A stretch of DNA of 33,355 nt from Candidatus Binatia bacterium. Its GTDB lineage: Bacteria > Desulfobacterota > Binatia > UBA9968 > JAJDTQ01. Positions 1 to 8,817 of this stretch are shown one piece after another. Made by a program: the position numbers and the translations under genes. The notes under the pieces were generated by a model. It ran no database searches and had not been told where the DNA came from. It worked only from the letters and a program-made list of their open reading frames with translations. Location: positions 1 to 33,355 of the forward strand of contig JAJDXX010000251.1 of the NCBI GenBank assembly GCA_022823055.1. Reading direction: 5' to 3'. The stretch's first letter is position 1; every line of letters starts with the position of its first letter.

Positions 1-412
1 CCACGTCCGGTCCGATTTCCACGGCCGACAGGCCGTGAAGCTCCCGGCGTTCCGCGCGCCCGCCGAGGAGATTGGCGTGGCCGCGCCGGACCTTGCGCGC
101 GCTCGACCCGCACAGCGCAAAGTGAACGCCCCGGTGCTCCATCAGCCAGTGCACCGCGTCGAGCAGCGCCGGCACCTTCTGTACCTCGTCGATGACCATG
201 AACCCGGCGCCGTGCCGGCGCTGTTCCTCGATCAGCATCTCCGGCGCCTGCAGGTACCGGCGGTACGACTCGGGCCGCAGGAGATCGATCCACGGCACAT
301 CGGAGAAATGCTCGGCGAGAAGCGTGCTCTTCCCCGTCTGGCGCGGCCCCCAGAGAAAGAAGGTGCCGGGAGTCGAATCGCGCAGGGCAAGCAAGCGTCT
401 GAATCTTTCCAT
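1..412 (-). CDS. AAA+ ATPase, DUF4143-type, N-terminal part truncated by the window edge
   Basis: Minus-strand translation from ATG at 412: MERFRRLLALRDSTPGTFFLWGPRQTGKSTLLAEHFSDVPWIDLL...FMVIDEVQKVPALLDAVHWLMEHRGVHFALCGSSARKVRRG. Walker A GPRQTGKST and Walker B FMVIDE. Absent from the ORF track because it runs off the edge. Confidence 0.9.
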   Translation of the reverse strand, partial: MERFRRLLALRDSTPGTFFLWGPRQTGKSTLLAEHFSDVPWIDLLRPESYRRYLQAPEMLIEEQRRHGAGFMVIDEVQKVPALLDAVHWLMEHRGVHFALCGSSARKVRRGHANLLGGRAERRELHGLSAVEIGPDV

Positions 413-584
413 GTCTGATTGAATTTGACATGTATTTCAGTATTTGACAATCTGATTTACGCAACCTGGATCCGACGGTTTCGCCGCCTCTTGCTTTACT
501 CGAATAATCCGATACCTTGTCGCTTGTCGCCCTTGGGGACACTGGGACCGGGCGCACATTGGAGCAAGGGAGGAGGACCGATCC

Positions 585-1625
585 ATGGACAAGGTTCCGA
601 TCATCGACGCGGACGGACACATTCTCGAAGACAACGACGAGCTTGAAAACTACTTCGAAGGCCCGTACGAGGGACACCGCAGGCACAAGGTGTTCGGGCT
701 GTTCCCGTCTCTGGACGGCTGGCCCCGGGGCGCGGTCAAGGGGGTGAAGAAGGCCAGCCAGACCTCGCCGGAGAGCTGGCTCGAGTTCATCGACGGCGCC
801 GGTATCGACGCGGCGGTGCTCTATCCCACCGCTGGCCTGGGTTTCGGCTTGATCCAGGACTCTGACTGGGCGTGCGGGCTGGCGCGCGCCTACAACAACT
901 GGTTCCACGACAAGTACACGCGCACGAGCCCGCGTCTCAAGGGCGTCGCGATCCTGCCGGTGCACGATGTGCCGCAAGCCGTGGAGGAGTTGCGCCACGC
1001 GGTCACCGAGCAGGGCATGGTGGGCGGGCTCCTGCCCGCGGTCAACGTGCTGCACAAGGGCTTCGGCCACTCCGACTTCCACCCCCTCTACGAGGAGGCG
1101 CAACGCCTGGACACCCCCCTGGCCATCCACGGCGCGCCGAGTCAGGGGCTCGGCTTCGACTTCCTCCAGACCATGTCCATGATCCACACCCTGGAGCACC
1201 CCATCGCGCAGATGATCCAGATGGCCAGCATGGTGCTGGACGGGGTCTTCGAGCTGTTCCCGAAACTGCGGGTGGGCTACCTGGAGGCCGGCGCCGGCTG
1301 GGTCCCGTACATGATGGAGCGCATGGACGACAAGTTCCACGTGGACCGCAAGCGCAAGCACTTCCCGCTGAAGAAGCTGCCCAGCGAGTACGTCAGGGAA
1401 GGCAACGTCTTCGTCACCTGCGAGCTGGACGAGAAGATCCTCGACGTGGTGGCGCGGGAGATGGGCGAGGACTGCCTGATGTACCCGTCGGACTACCCGC
1501 ACGAGAAGGCCGTGTCGGAGTTCGGCACCGACATCCCCGAGTTCCTGGAACGCCCCGACCTGTCCCAGGGCCTCAAGCAGAAGATCCTCTGCGACAACGC
1601 CAAGCGGTTCTACGGGATCTCATAG
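585..1625 (+). CDS. Amidohydrolase family (amidohydrolase_2) protein
   Basis: 346 aa; IIDADGHILEDND start, LAIHGAP and YPSDYPH motifs of the metal-dependent hydrolase family; GGGAGGAGG ribosome-binding site upstream. Confidence 0.85.
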   Translation: MDKVPIIDADGHILEDNDELENYFEGPYEGHRRHKVFGLFPSLDGWPRGAVKGVKKASQTSPESWLEFIDGAGIDAAVLYPTAGLGFGLIQDSDWACGLARAYNNWFHDKYTRTSPRLKGVAILPVHDVPQAVEELRHAVTEQGMVGGLLPAVNVLHKGFGHSDFHPLYEEAQRLDTPLAIHGAPSQGLGFDFLQTMSMIHTLEHPIAQMIQMASMVLDGVFELFPKLRVGYLEAGAGWVPYMMERMDDKFHVDRKRKHFPLKKLPSEYVREGNVFVTCELDEKILDVVAREMGEDCLMYPSDYPHEKAVSEFGTDIPEFLERPDLSQGLKQKILCDNAKRFYGIS

Positions 1626-1650
1626 ACCGGTTTCCCACGCCGCCTCGAAA

Positions 1651-2030
1651 CGTCATTCCCGCGGAACAGGCTGTGTCAAAACACCATTCAAGAGAGGCAA
1701 CAACCCCCAGAAACGTCATTCCCGCGAAAGCGGGATCCAGGTGGGGTAGAGCGGGGAAACGCCGCTGTAGCGCCCTGCCACCACCCCTGGATTCCCGCTT
1801 TCGCGGGAATGACGGATTGGGGTTTGGTCGCCACGAAGCAGAGTATTGACACCGCCTGGGAAGCGGGAATCCAGGGGTGGAGAGGGGCAAACGGCCTGTT
1901 CCCCGCCTCACCCCACCTGGATTCCCGCTTCCGCGGGAATGACGATTTTGGGGGTTGGTGCCATTTCGTGTCTGAGCGGAGTCTTGACACAGCCTGGGAA
2001 GCGGGAATCCAGGGGTGGGGGTGTGGCGGG
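1651..2030. repeat. Mosaic dRS3/NIME-like repeat block A
   Basis: Palindromes ATTCCC-N8-GGGAAT at 1791-1810 and 1921-1940, a 1-nt-shorter copy at 1718-1736, and half copies near 1655, 1865 and 2001, joined by two recurring spacer modules. Confidence 0.9.
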
Positions 2031-2034
2031 ATGG

Positions 2035-3477
2035 TCAGCCCAGCCTCACCGACAGATCCGGCCTGCGGATGTAGATCTGCTTGGTCTCGGAGCGCTCCGT
2101 GAGCGACCGGATCAGCCCCACGAGCCCGCCGCCGTTGCGTGACCGCGGCGGCGCCTGCTGCATGGCGCGCACGTCCTCCTCGGAGGTGAAGTAGCGCAGC
2201 AGCAGCTCGTCGTCGGACACGCCTGGGCCGCCGAGCTTCTCCCGCAGCTCCTTCACCGAGGTGTCCGGCGGGCGCCAACTCTCCAGTTCCTTGGCCCGCG
2301 GCCGGTCGAGAATGTGGTCGCGCACCTCCGGGTCCATGGACGAGGCCTCCTCCTCGCCCCAGTGGCCCATGGCGTACAGGATGACCTCGTCGGTGACCTG
2401 CGCGTAGCGCTTGCCCAGGATCACGTTGATGGCGCACTGGCTGCCGACGAACTGGGAGTACGGCGTCACCATGATGGGATAGCCGAACTCCTCCCGCACC
2501 CGGCAGGCCTCGTCCAGCACCTCGCCGAGGCGGTCGCCCATGCCGATGTTGGCGAGCTGGTGCCGCAGGTTGGAGATCATCCCGCCGGGCACCTGGTGCT
2601 GGAAGTGGTAGGCGTCGTAGTGAAGCGGTTCGCCGATGGGGAGCCCCTCCTCCTTCGCCACACGAGTGAAGTGCTCCGACACCGGCCGGAGCCCGTCCTC
2701 GTCGATGACCGGGTTGTAGCCCAGGGCGCGGGCGTTGCGCACGATGTTGAACAGCGACGGGTTGGACGAACCGTCCGACAGCGGCGGCAGCGCCGCGTTG
2801 ATGATGGGAATGCCGGCCTCGATGGCGTCCAGCGTGCACAGGGGCCCGAGACCGCTGTTGCAGTGAGTGTGGAACTCCACGGGGACATCGCTGGCGTTCT
2901 CCAACACCACCGGAGCCAGTGAACGGGTGCGGTCCGGCGTGAACAGGCCGCCCGGGTCCTTGAGGCAGATGCGCTTCACCGGCAGCTTGGCGGCCTCGCG
3001 CGTGCGCTCGGCGTAGTACTCGTCGGTGTGCTTGGGCGAGATGGAGAAGATCAGGTTGACAATGGTCTCAAGGCCAGCCTCGGCGGCGGTACGTACCTGC
3101 TCGGCCCACACCGCCGGTGTGTTGGAGGGGTCCGAAGTGCGCGCCTCGCTGATGCCGTTGGCCGCCAGGCGTTCGAGCCAGAGCTGCTGCACCGCTGGCG
3201 GGGTGTGCTGGAACGCGGCCATGTAGCGGTTGCGGATGAGCCGCAACGGCGTCTTGGGCACCTGTTCCCTCACTCGCCGCACGCGCGCCCAGGGATCGTC
3301 CTTCAACTCGCGCACGCACTTCTTGAAGAAGGCCGAGGCGATGATCTCCATGGCCAGGAAGCCGGCCTCGTCCATTTGCGCAGCCACGGGCAGCATCATG
3401 TCGGTGCGGATGCCCATTGCCCACAGGCTCGACGGCCCGTCGCGCAGGGTGGTGTCGACGAAGTGGATCTCTTTCAT
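2035..3477 (-). CDS. Pyruvate carboxylase subunit B / oxaloacetate decarboxylase alpha-like carboxyltransferase (HMGL-like TIM barrel), no biotinyl domain
   Basis: MKEIHFVDTTLRDGPSSLWAMGIRTDMMLPVAAQMDEAGF..., LKDPGGLF, EFHTHCNSGLG, PGGMISNLRHQL. The track start at 3522 is longer; ATG 3477 fits the family N-terminus. Confidence 0.85.
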   Translation of the reverse strand: MKEIHFVDTTLRDGPSSLWAMGIRTDMMLPVAAQMDEAGFLAMEIIASAFFKKCVRELKDDPWARVRRVREQVPKTPLRLIRNRYMAAFQHTPPAVQQLWLERLAANGISEARTSDPSNTPAVWAEQVRTAAEAGLETIVNLIFSISPKHTDEYYAERTREAAKLPVKRICLKDPGGLFTPDRTRSLAPVVLENASDVPVEFHTHCNSGLGPLCTLDAIEAGIPIINAALPPLSDGSSNPSLFNIVRNARALGYNPVIDEDGLRPVSEHFTRVAKEEGLPIGEPLHYDAYHFQHQVPGGMISNLRHQLANIGMGDRLGEVLDEACRVREEFGYPIMVTPYSQFVGSQCAINVILGKRYAQVTDEVILYAMGHWGEEEASSMDPEVRDHILDRPRAKELESWRPPDTSVKELREKLGGPGVSDDELLLRYFTSEEDVRAMQQAPPRSRNGGGLVGLIRSLTERSETKQIYIRRPDLSVRLG

Positions 3478-3595
3478 GCCGGGCAGCATATAGAATTCGG
3501 CGGGCGATGGACAGCGGGGCACGGCACGCAGAGTTTCCGGACGAGGCCTGAACTGGAGGCTTGCGTGAAGTCCTCGTCAAGGATAGCATGAGAGC

Positions 3596-3784
3596 ATGGA
3601 ATTGACCCAGGAAACCATCTCGCTGTTGCTCGTGGGGGTGGCGTTGGCGGGACTCATTATCGCCGGACAACGCGAGATGCGCCGCGACATTGCCGACTTG
3701 CGCGAGCGTATGGCCCGTCTGGAGGGTCTGTTTGAGGGTCACGTAAGTGCTTCAGACCGACAGCACCCACACCCCACCACGTAA
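3596..3784 (+). CDS. Small single-TM protein with a C-terminal coiled coil
   Basis: 62 aa MELTQETISLLLVGVALAGLIIAGQREMRRDIADLRERMARLEGLFEGHVSASDRQHPHPTT; hydrophobic N-terminus then a heptad-like charged helix. Confidence 0.6.
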   Translation: MELTQETISLLLVGVALAGLIIAGQREMRRDIADLRERMARLEGLFEGHVSASDRQHPHPTT

Positions 3785-3863
3785 CCTTTCCGACCCGGAC
3801 AACGTATCGAGGGCACAAGCCGCGCCCTCGTCTTCAACACGAGCGCACTAGGCGCCCATACAC

Positions 3864-4739
3864 ATGGCTGCAACAGAATCGAGCAAAAAGAAGTGGCTCG
3901 CGTGGACCGCGATCGTGATGTTGCTGATCGTGGCCGGGGTGGGTACGTGGGTGTGGTCGTCGCTGGGTTACATCACCACCGACGACGCCCGGGTGAAGGC
4001 CGACATCGTCACCATCAGCACCGAGGTCCCGGGACGGATCGGCGCGCTGCACAAGGACGAGGGCGACGCGGTCAAGCCCGGCGAGGTCATGGTGAGACTC
4101 GACACGCGCGAGATCCGCATCCGCATCGAGCAACACAAGGCGGCGGTGGACTACGCGCGCAGCCAGTTGTTGCAGGCGGAGCGGGAGTTGAGCCACGCGG
4201 GTGACGCGCGACAGCGCGAGATCCGGGAAGCCGACATGCTCGCCAGGAAGGCGCGGGTGCGGGAGGCCGAGGCGGAGCTGCGGGAGCTTGAGTTCCGGCT
4301 CGGCTTGATGACGCTGCGCAGTCCGGTGCGAGGAATGGTGGTCAAGAAGAACGCCCACCGGGGCGAGTTCGTGCAGCCGGGCCAGCCCGTGTTCATGGTG
4401 GTGGATTCCAGCCGCTACTGGGTGGAAGCCAACGTGGACGAGACGCAGATCCGCTTCGTCAAGCCGGGCAGCAAGGCGGCGGTTCGGCTGGATTCGTATC
4501 CCGGCGTCCAGTTCGACGGCGAGGTCACGGACGTAGGCGGCGCCACCACTTCCGAGTTCTCGCTTTTCTCACCGCAGAAGCTCACCGGGGTGTTCATCAA
4601 GTCCACGCAGAAGCTGCCGGTCAAGATCGCGGTGCAGGACACCGACGGCATCCTCCGCGTCGGCATGCTCGCCGTGGTGCGCATCGAGAAGCCCGAAGGC
4701 CGGCAGGATGGACTGCACGCCAGCGGCACGGGCCAATAA
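3864..4739 (+). CDS. HlyD-family (EmrA-like) periplasmic adaptor
   Basis: N-terminal TM, YITTDDARVKADIVTISTEVPGRI lipoyl motif, LMTLRSPVRGMVVKKNAHRGEFVQPGQPVFMVVD. Confidence 0.92.
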   Translation: MAATESSKKKWLAWTAIVMLLIVAGVGTWVWSSLGYITTDDARVKADIVTISTEVPGRIGALHKDEGDAVKPGEVMVRLDTREIRIRIEQHKAAVDYARSQLLQAERELSHAGDARQREIREADMLARKARVREAEAELRELEFRLGLMTLRSPVRGMVVKKNAHRGEFVQPGQPVFMVVDSSRYWVEANVDETQIRFVKPGSKAAVRLDSYPGVQFDGEVTDVGGATTSEFSLFSPQKLTGVFIKSTQKLPVKIAVQDTDGILRVGMLAVVRIEKPEGRQDGLHASGTGQ

Positions 4740-4757
4740 CGGCCCACCCGCCACGCC

Positions 4758-6359
4758 ATGACGCCCGAGCCTCCGGTCCAGGTCTACGACCCCGCCCGGA
4801 AGTGGCCCATCACCATCACCCTCTCCCTGGGGATGATCAGCGTGGGGCTGGGCATCACCGGCGTCGACACCGCCATCCCGGCGATGATGTCGTCCCTGGG
4901 CACCTCGCTGCACCGCATCCAGTGGGTGCTGATCGCGTTCATGATCACCCGCACCGTGCTGATCCCCTGCGTCGGCTGGCTGGGACAGCGCATCGGCGAC
5001 CGCAACCTGTTCATCCTGAGCGCCGCCACTTTCGGCGTGGGCTCGTTCCTGTGCTCCATGGCCTGGGACGTCAACTCGCTCATCTTCTTCCGCATCATCC
5101 AGGGCATGGGGGTGGGGCCGCTCATCGGCGTCTCCATGTCCATCATGTACGAGGCCTTCCCCCGCAACGAGCGCGGGCTGGCCATGGGGCTGTTCATGAC
5201 CGGCTGGTCGCTGGGACCGTTCTTCGGACCGCCGGCGGGCGGCTACCTGGCCCAGTACATAAGCTGGCGCACCATCTTCTACCTGCCCCTGCCGACCCTG
5301 ATGGTGGCGGTCATGGCGGCCCTGCTCATCCTCCCCCAGCGCTCCTCGTCCCACAAGCCCGCCGCCTTTGACCTGCTCGGATTCCTCACTCTCACCGGCG
5401 GGCTGGTGGCGATGCTCCTAGGGCTCACACAGGGTCAGGCGGAGGGCTGGACCAGCCCCTGGATCCTGTCGCTGTTCGGGGCCGCCGCCCTGCTTATCGC
5501 GGTCTTCATCATCGCCGAGATCAGGGCCGAGCACCCCTACGTCCAGATCCGCTACTTCAAGAACCTCAACTTCAGCATCTCCAGCATGATCGTGCTGATC
5601 CGGGTCATGGGCTTTCGCGGCACCAGCTTCATCCTGAACCTGTTCCTGCAGAAGGCGCTCTTCTACCCGCCCTTGCAGGCCGGCATCTTCATGCTTCCCG
5701 CCGCCGTGGCCGTGGGCATCGTGTCGCCCTTCGCCGGCATGCTGTCGGACCGTTTCGGACCCAAGATCCTGCTGGTGACCGGACTCGTGCTACTGACCGT
5801 TACCCTGTTCTCGCTTGCCAACGTCACCATCTGGACCGCCGCGGGCGTGATCTACTTCCTGGTGATCCTCAAGAGCATTGGCCAGTCCACCATCAACGCG
5901 CCGCTGAACTCCATCGCCCTGGGCGCCCTGCCCGAGGGCGAGTCGCGCATGGGCAGCGGCATCCTGGGCCTCGCCCGCGGCCTCGGCGAAGCCTTCGGCA
6001 TCGCCACCTTGAGCTTCCTCCTGGAACGCCACATCTTCTACAAGGTCGAGGCCATGACCCCGGGCGTGGGCGCCCGCCTCGCCGAGAACCTGCAGGCCGA
6101 CGTGATGCTCCAGCTCCGCGCCCTGCTCCAGCACGCCGGCCAGTTCGGCATCGGCCTGGACCAACGCGCTGAGTCCCTGCTAGGATTCAGCCTGCTGACG
6201 GAGGGTGTGACCTTGGCCTACCACCAGCTATTCCTCCTGATCGGCCTCATGTACCTGGGGCTGGTGGTGATGGTGGCGTTTCTGAAGACACGGAGGGGGC
6301 AGAAGCAGCCGGCGCCGGTGACAGGGTCGGCAGAGGCGGCGGGAACGCGGACCGCCTGA
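4758..6359 (+). CDS. DHA2-family MFS efflux transporter (EmrB/QacA-like)
   Basis: 533 aa, about 14 hydrophobic segments; MSSLGTSLHRIQWVLIAFMITRTVLIPCVGWLGQRIGDRNLFI; directly follows the EmrA-like adaptor. Confidence 0.93.
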   Translation: MTPEPPVQVYDPARKWPITITLSLGMISVGLGITGVDTAIPAMMSSLGTSLHRIQWVLIAFMITRTVLIPCVGWLGQRIGDRNLFILSAATFGVGSFLCSMAWDVNSLIFFRIIQGMGVGPLIGVSMSIMYEAFPRNERGLAMGLFMTGWSLGPFFGPPAGGYLAQYISWRTIFYLPLPTLMVAVMAALLILPQRSSSHKPAAFDLLGFLTLTGGLVAMLLGLTQGQAEGWTSPWILSLFGAAALLIAVFIIAEIRAEHPYVQIRYFKNLNFSISSMIVLIRVMGFRGTSFILNLFLQKALFYPPLQAGIFMLPAAVAVGIVSPFAGMLSDRFGPKILLVTGLVLLTVTLFSLANVTIWTAAGVIYFLVILKSIGQSTINAPLNSIALGALPEGESRMGSGILGLARGLGEAFGIATLSFLLERHIFYKVEAMTPGVGARLAENLQADVMLQLRALLQHAGQFGIGLDQRAESLLGFSLLTEGVTLAYHQLFLLIGLMYLGLVVMVAFLKTRRGQKQPAPVTGSAEAAGTRTA

Positions 6360-6371
6360 CAAAGAACGCCG

Positions 6372-6521
6372 CTACAGCAGCTCCCGGCCGACCGGCCTGG
6401 AGTCGATCCAGGCACGATCCTCGGACCCAGGAGTTTCGTTTTCGTCACACTGCGCCATAAGCTCCTCAAGGGAGTAGCGGGGACGGGCCTTGGGCTGAGT
6501 CACGAGACGATCCATAGTCAT
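6372..6521 (-). CDS. Orphan MazE/ChpBI-type antitoxin C-terminal region (49 aa)
   Basis: Hand translation MTMDRLVTQPKARPRYSLEELMAQCDENETPGSEDRAWIDSRPVGRELL*; matches the YSLEELLAQCD...DRxWLDxxPVGREL tail of MazE-family antitoxins; GGAGGAGCG RBS; ATGA overlap with the stop of the upstream gene. Confidence 0.7.
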   Translation of the reverse strand: MTMDRLVTQPKARPRYSLEELMAQCDENETPGSEDRAWIDSRPVGRELL

Positions 6522-8812
6522 CGCTCCTCCTTCATCGTGCGTTCCTCCTTGACCGTCGTAGTATAACGCACCCCTCTCGGCACGGGCACCGCCTGATGCA
6601 CGGTGGTGCCGTGCTTGCCTTCGGTGCGCCGGGTCGCGTCCACGGCGACGAACGCCGTGTAGTCGGACATGAGGCCGTACTCCAGGGCGGTCTTCTTGAT
6701 GGCGCCGGCCAGCTCGTTATGGGGGTCGTGGATCCAGGCCTGGCGGTCGGCGAGGTCGGCGATGCGAAGGCGCGCCCAGATGTTGGGGATGAAGGCGTGG
6801 GCGTCCTCTCCGTCCGAGTGAGGGACGGCGTATTCGACGCGCTTTCCGCCGGCGCGGCCCCGCACCACGGGCTGGCCCGGCTCGCCCGTGAACTTGCCGG
6901 TGACCACCACGGCGCGGCCGACGAAGAGGTCGGGCAGCCGCTTGGGGTAGGTGTCGGTCACCTTCATCGTTCCCCAGTCGATCTCGACGTCCGACAGGAC
7001 CGGCCGGCTGATGCGGTTGAAGAAGTAGCGCATGACTTCCGCGCCGGAATCGTCCAGTGCCAGGTAGGCGGCGGCTCCGCGCCCCACCTTGGCCATGCGG
7101 TTCAGGAGATAGCGGTTGACCGAGTCCCCCACGCCGAAGCTGAAGATCCTCGACGCTCCGATGGACTTGTGGATGGCCTCCAGTATCTCGACCTCGTTGC
7201 CGATGTAGCCGTCGGTCAGGAAGGTCACGAAGCGCAGGCGCCGGGGGTCGTGTGGAAAACTCAGGGCGGCGCGGATGCCCTCGATCATTTCCGTACCGCC
7301 GCTGCCCTTGAGTTGCCGGACGTACCGTTTCGCCCGGGCGACGTTCTCCGGCGTGGCCGGAACGGGCTCCGGCCCGAACTGGCTCGCGTTGTTGGAGAAA
7401 CGGATGACCTGGAAGGTGTCTCCGGGCTTGAGCATATCCAGGGCCGCGAGAATCGCCGCCTTGGCCTGGGCGATGGGCTCGCCATGCATGGAGCCGGAGC
7501 AGTCCAGCACGAACACCATCTCCATCGGATGCCGCGGCGCGGCGTCCAGGTGTTCGGGCGGATACAGCACCATCGTGAAGTAACCCTGCCCCTTCTTGCG
7601 GTCCACGTAGGTGAGGAGGTTCGTCTTGACGCGCCCGCCCGCCACCTTGAACTTGAGGACGAAGTCCCGGTTGGGGATCGTCGCCTGATCGGCGAGCCTG
7701 ATGGTGGCGGCCTCGGGACTCGTGCGCGTCCGGTCGATGCGGTGACTCGACTCGATGGCCTCGATGCCGACGCCGGCGTCGAGCTTCACTGTAATGCCGA
7801 TGTCGTGCCCCGATCGTTCCTCGGGGCGCAGATACCGCACGCCAGTGCCGGTCGATACGGGTTGAACGTGGGCGCGCGGAAGCGGGTGCACGGGATCCTT
7901 GGAGCCGGGCGGGTTGTAGCGCGGACCGACCACGGTGGGGAACACGAACGTGTACCAGCCGTCGCGGTAGGCCAGCGAGTGGAAGTAGCGGATATTCACG
8001 TCGATGCGCTTCCCGGGCTCGATGTTGGCCACCTTCTGCTCGAAGATGTTGGGGCGGTGCTGAGTCAGCAGGCTCGCCTGGTAGCCCTGTGCACGCGCCT
8101 CCCGGTAGATGGCCTCGGCCTCCTCCTTCTCCCTCAGGATGCCGCGGATGCGGCGTTCGCCGATGGTCATCACGAACTCGCTCACCGCCGCCTTCTCGGG
8201 CAGCGGGAACATGTAGACGGCCTCGATCTTCTCGTCGAAGGGATTCTGGAACTGCTGGGTCACGTCCACCGTGCCCACGTACCCGGTAATCGCCGCGTGG
8301 ACCTCGGTGTGCTTGAGCGGAAGCGGGATTTCCTGTTTGTCGTCGCCGGCGGAGGGCCGGGTGGCCACAAGCGCCCCCGAGCCCGGATGTTCCGGCTCCG
8401 TTGGAGACTGCTCGACTTCGACCGGCCGGCGCGCCACGATGATCCACAACTCCTCATCCGGGTCCAGAGGCCTCGCCGCCGCTATCGCCAGGTCGGCAAC
8501 TGCTGATTGAGCCATCAGCGGGGCAAGTGCCGGCCCACTCCACCCTCCCCTTTTTCCGAAAGCGCGGCGCCTGAAGGACCGCGGCATGGGCGACGATTCG
8601 GGAGCGCCGGTCCTGCGTTCGAGAGCGGCCCCGGCGGCCGGCGGAGTTGGGACATGGGCGACCTGCCCGGTGGCGCCCTGGGGCGAGGCCGGTCCCGAGG
8701 GGGCGCTGCCCGGTTCGGAGTGCGGCGCCTCGGGCGCGCATGCCCCCATCGTGAGCACCATGCACAGGGCGGCCACGGTCATCCATCTATCAGCGATTCC
8801 TTGTTGTTTCAT
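6518..8812 (-). CDS. VIT domain + von Willebrand factor A domain protein, probable lipoprotein
   Basis: 764 aa; signal plus CAPEAP lipobox-like region; VIT region (HTEVHAAITGYVGTVDVTQQFQNPFDEKIEAVYMFPLPEKAAVSEFVMTIGERRIRGILREKEEA); vWA MIDAS MVFVLDCSGSMHGEP. Confidence 0.92.
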   Translation of the reverse strand: MKQQGIADRWMTVAALCMVLTMGACAPEAPHSEPGSAPSGPASPQGATGQVAHVPTPPAAGAALERRTGAPESSPMPRSFRRRAFGKRGGWSGPALAPLMAQSAVADLAIAAARPLDPDEELWIIVARRPVEVEQSPTEPEHPGSGALVATRPSAGDDKQEIPLPLKHTEVHAAITGYVGTVDVTQQFQNPFDEKIEAVYMFPLPEKAAVSEFVMTIGERRIRGILREKEEAEAIYREARAQGYQASLLTQHRPNIFEQKVANIEPGKRIDVNIRYFHSLAYRDGWYTFVFPTVVGPRYNPPGSKDPVHPLPRAHVQPVSTGTGVRYLRPEERSGHDIGITVKLDAGVGIEAIESSHRIDRTRTSPEAATIRLADQATIPNRDFVLKFKVAGGRVKTNLLTYVDRKKGQGYFTMVLYPPEHLDAAPRHPMEMVFVLDCSGSMHGEPIAQAKAAILAALDMLKPGDTFQVIRFSNNASQFGPEPVPATPENVARAKRYVRQLKGSGGTEMIEGIRAALSFPHDPRRLRFVTFLTDGYIGNEVEILEAIHKSIGASRIFSFGVGDSVNRYLLNRMAKVGRGAAAYLALDDSGAEVMRYFFNRISRPVLSDVEIDWGTMKVTDTYPKRLPDLFVGRAVVVTGKFTGEPGQPVVRGRAGGKRVEYAVPHSDGEDAHAFIPNIWARLRIADLADRQAWIHDPHNELAGAIKKTALEYGLMSDYTAFVAVDATRRTEGKHGTTVHQAVPVPRGVRYTTTVKEERTMKEER

Positions 8813-8817
8813 TTGCG

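Noticed and set aside
1651-2030. CRISPR-like array interpretation of the repeated palindromes
   Set aside because: The spacers themselves recur between blocks, the repeats alternate orientation, and no cas genes are seen, so this is an intergenic mosaic repeat.
1688-2839. 383-aa minus ORF and shorter ORFs containing SFPRKRESR, VIPAKAGIQ or DSRFRGND strings
   Set aside because: These peptides are translations of the palindromic repeats, joined to an out-of-frame shadow of the carboxyltransferase gene.
3864-6359. Type I secretion or novel export system
   Set aside because: The HlyD-like adaptor is followed by a DHA2 MFS protein, a standard EmrAB-type efflux pair.
6372-6521. Complete toxin-antitoxin module
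   Set aside because: Only the antitoxin-like tail is present; no MazF/ChpB-like toxin ORF is found next to it on either strand.
6596-8506. 636-aa plus-strand ORF antisense to the VIT/vWA gene
   Set aside because: No recognisable domain; composition is a shadow-frame artefact while the minus strand encodes clear VIT and vWA domains.
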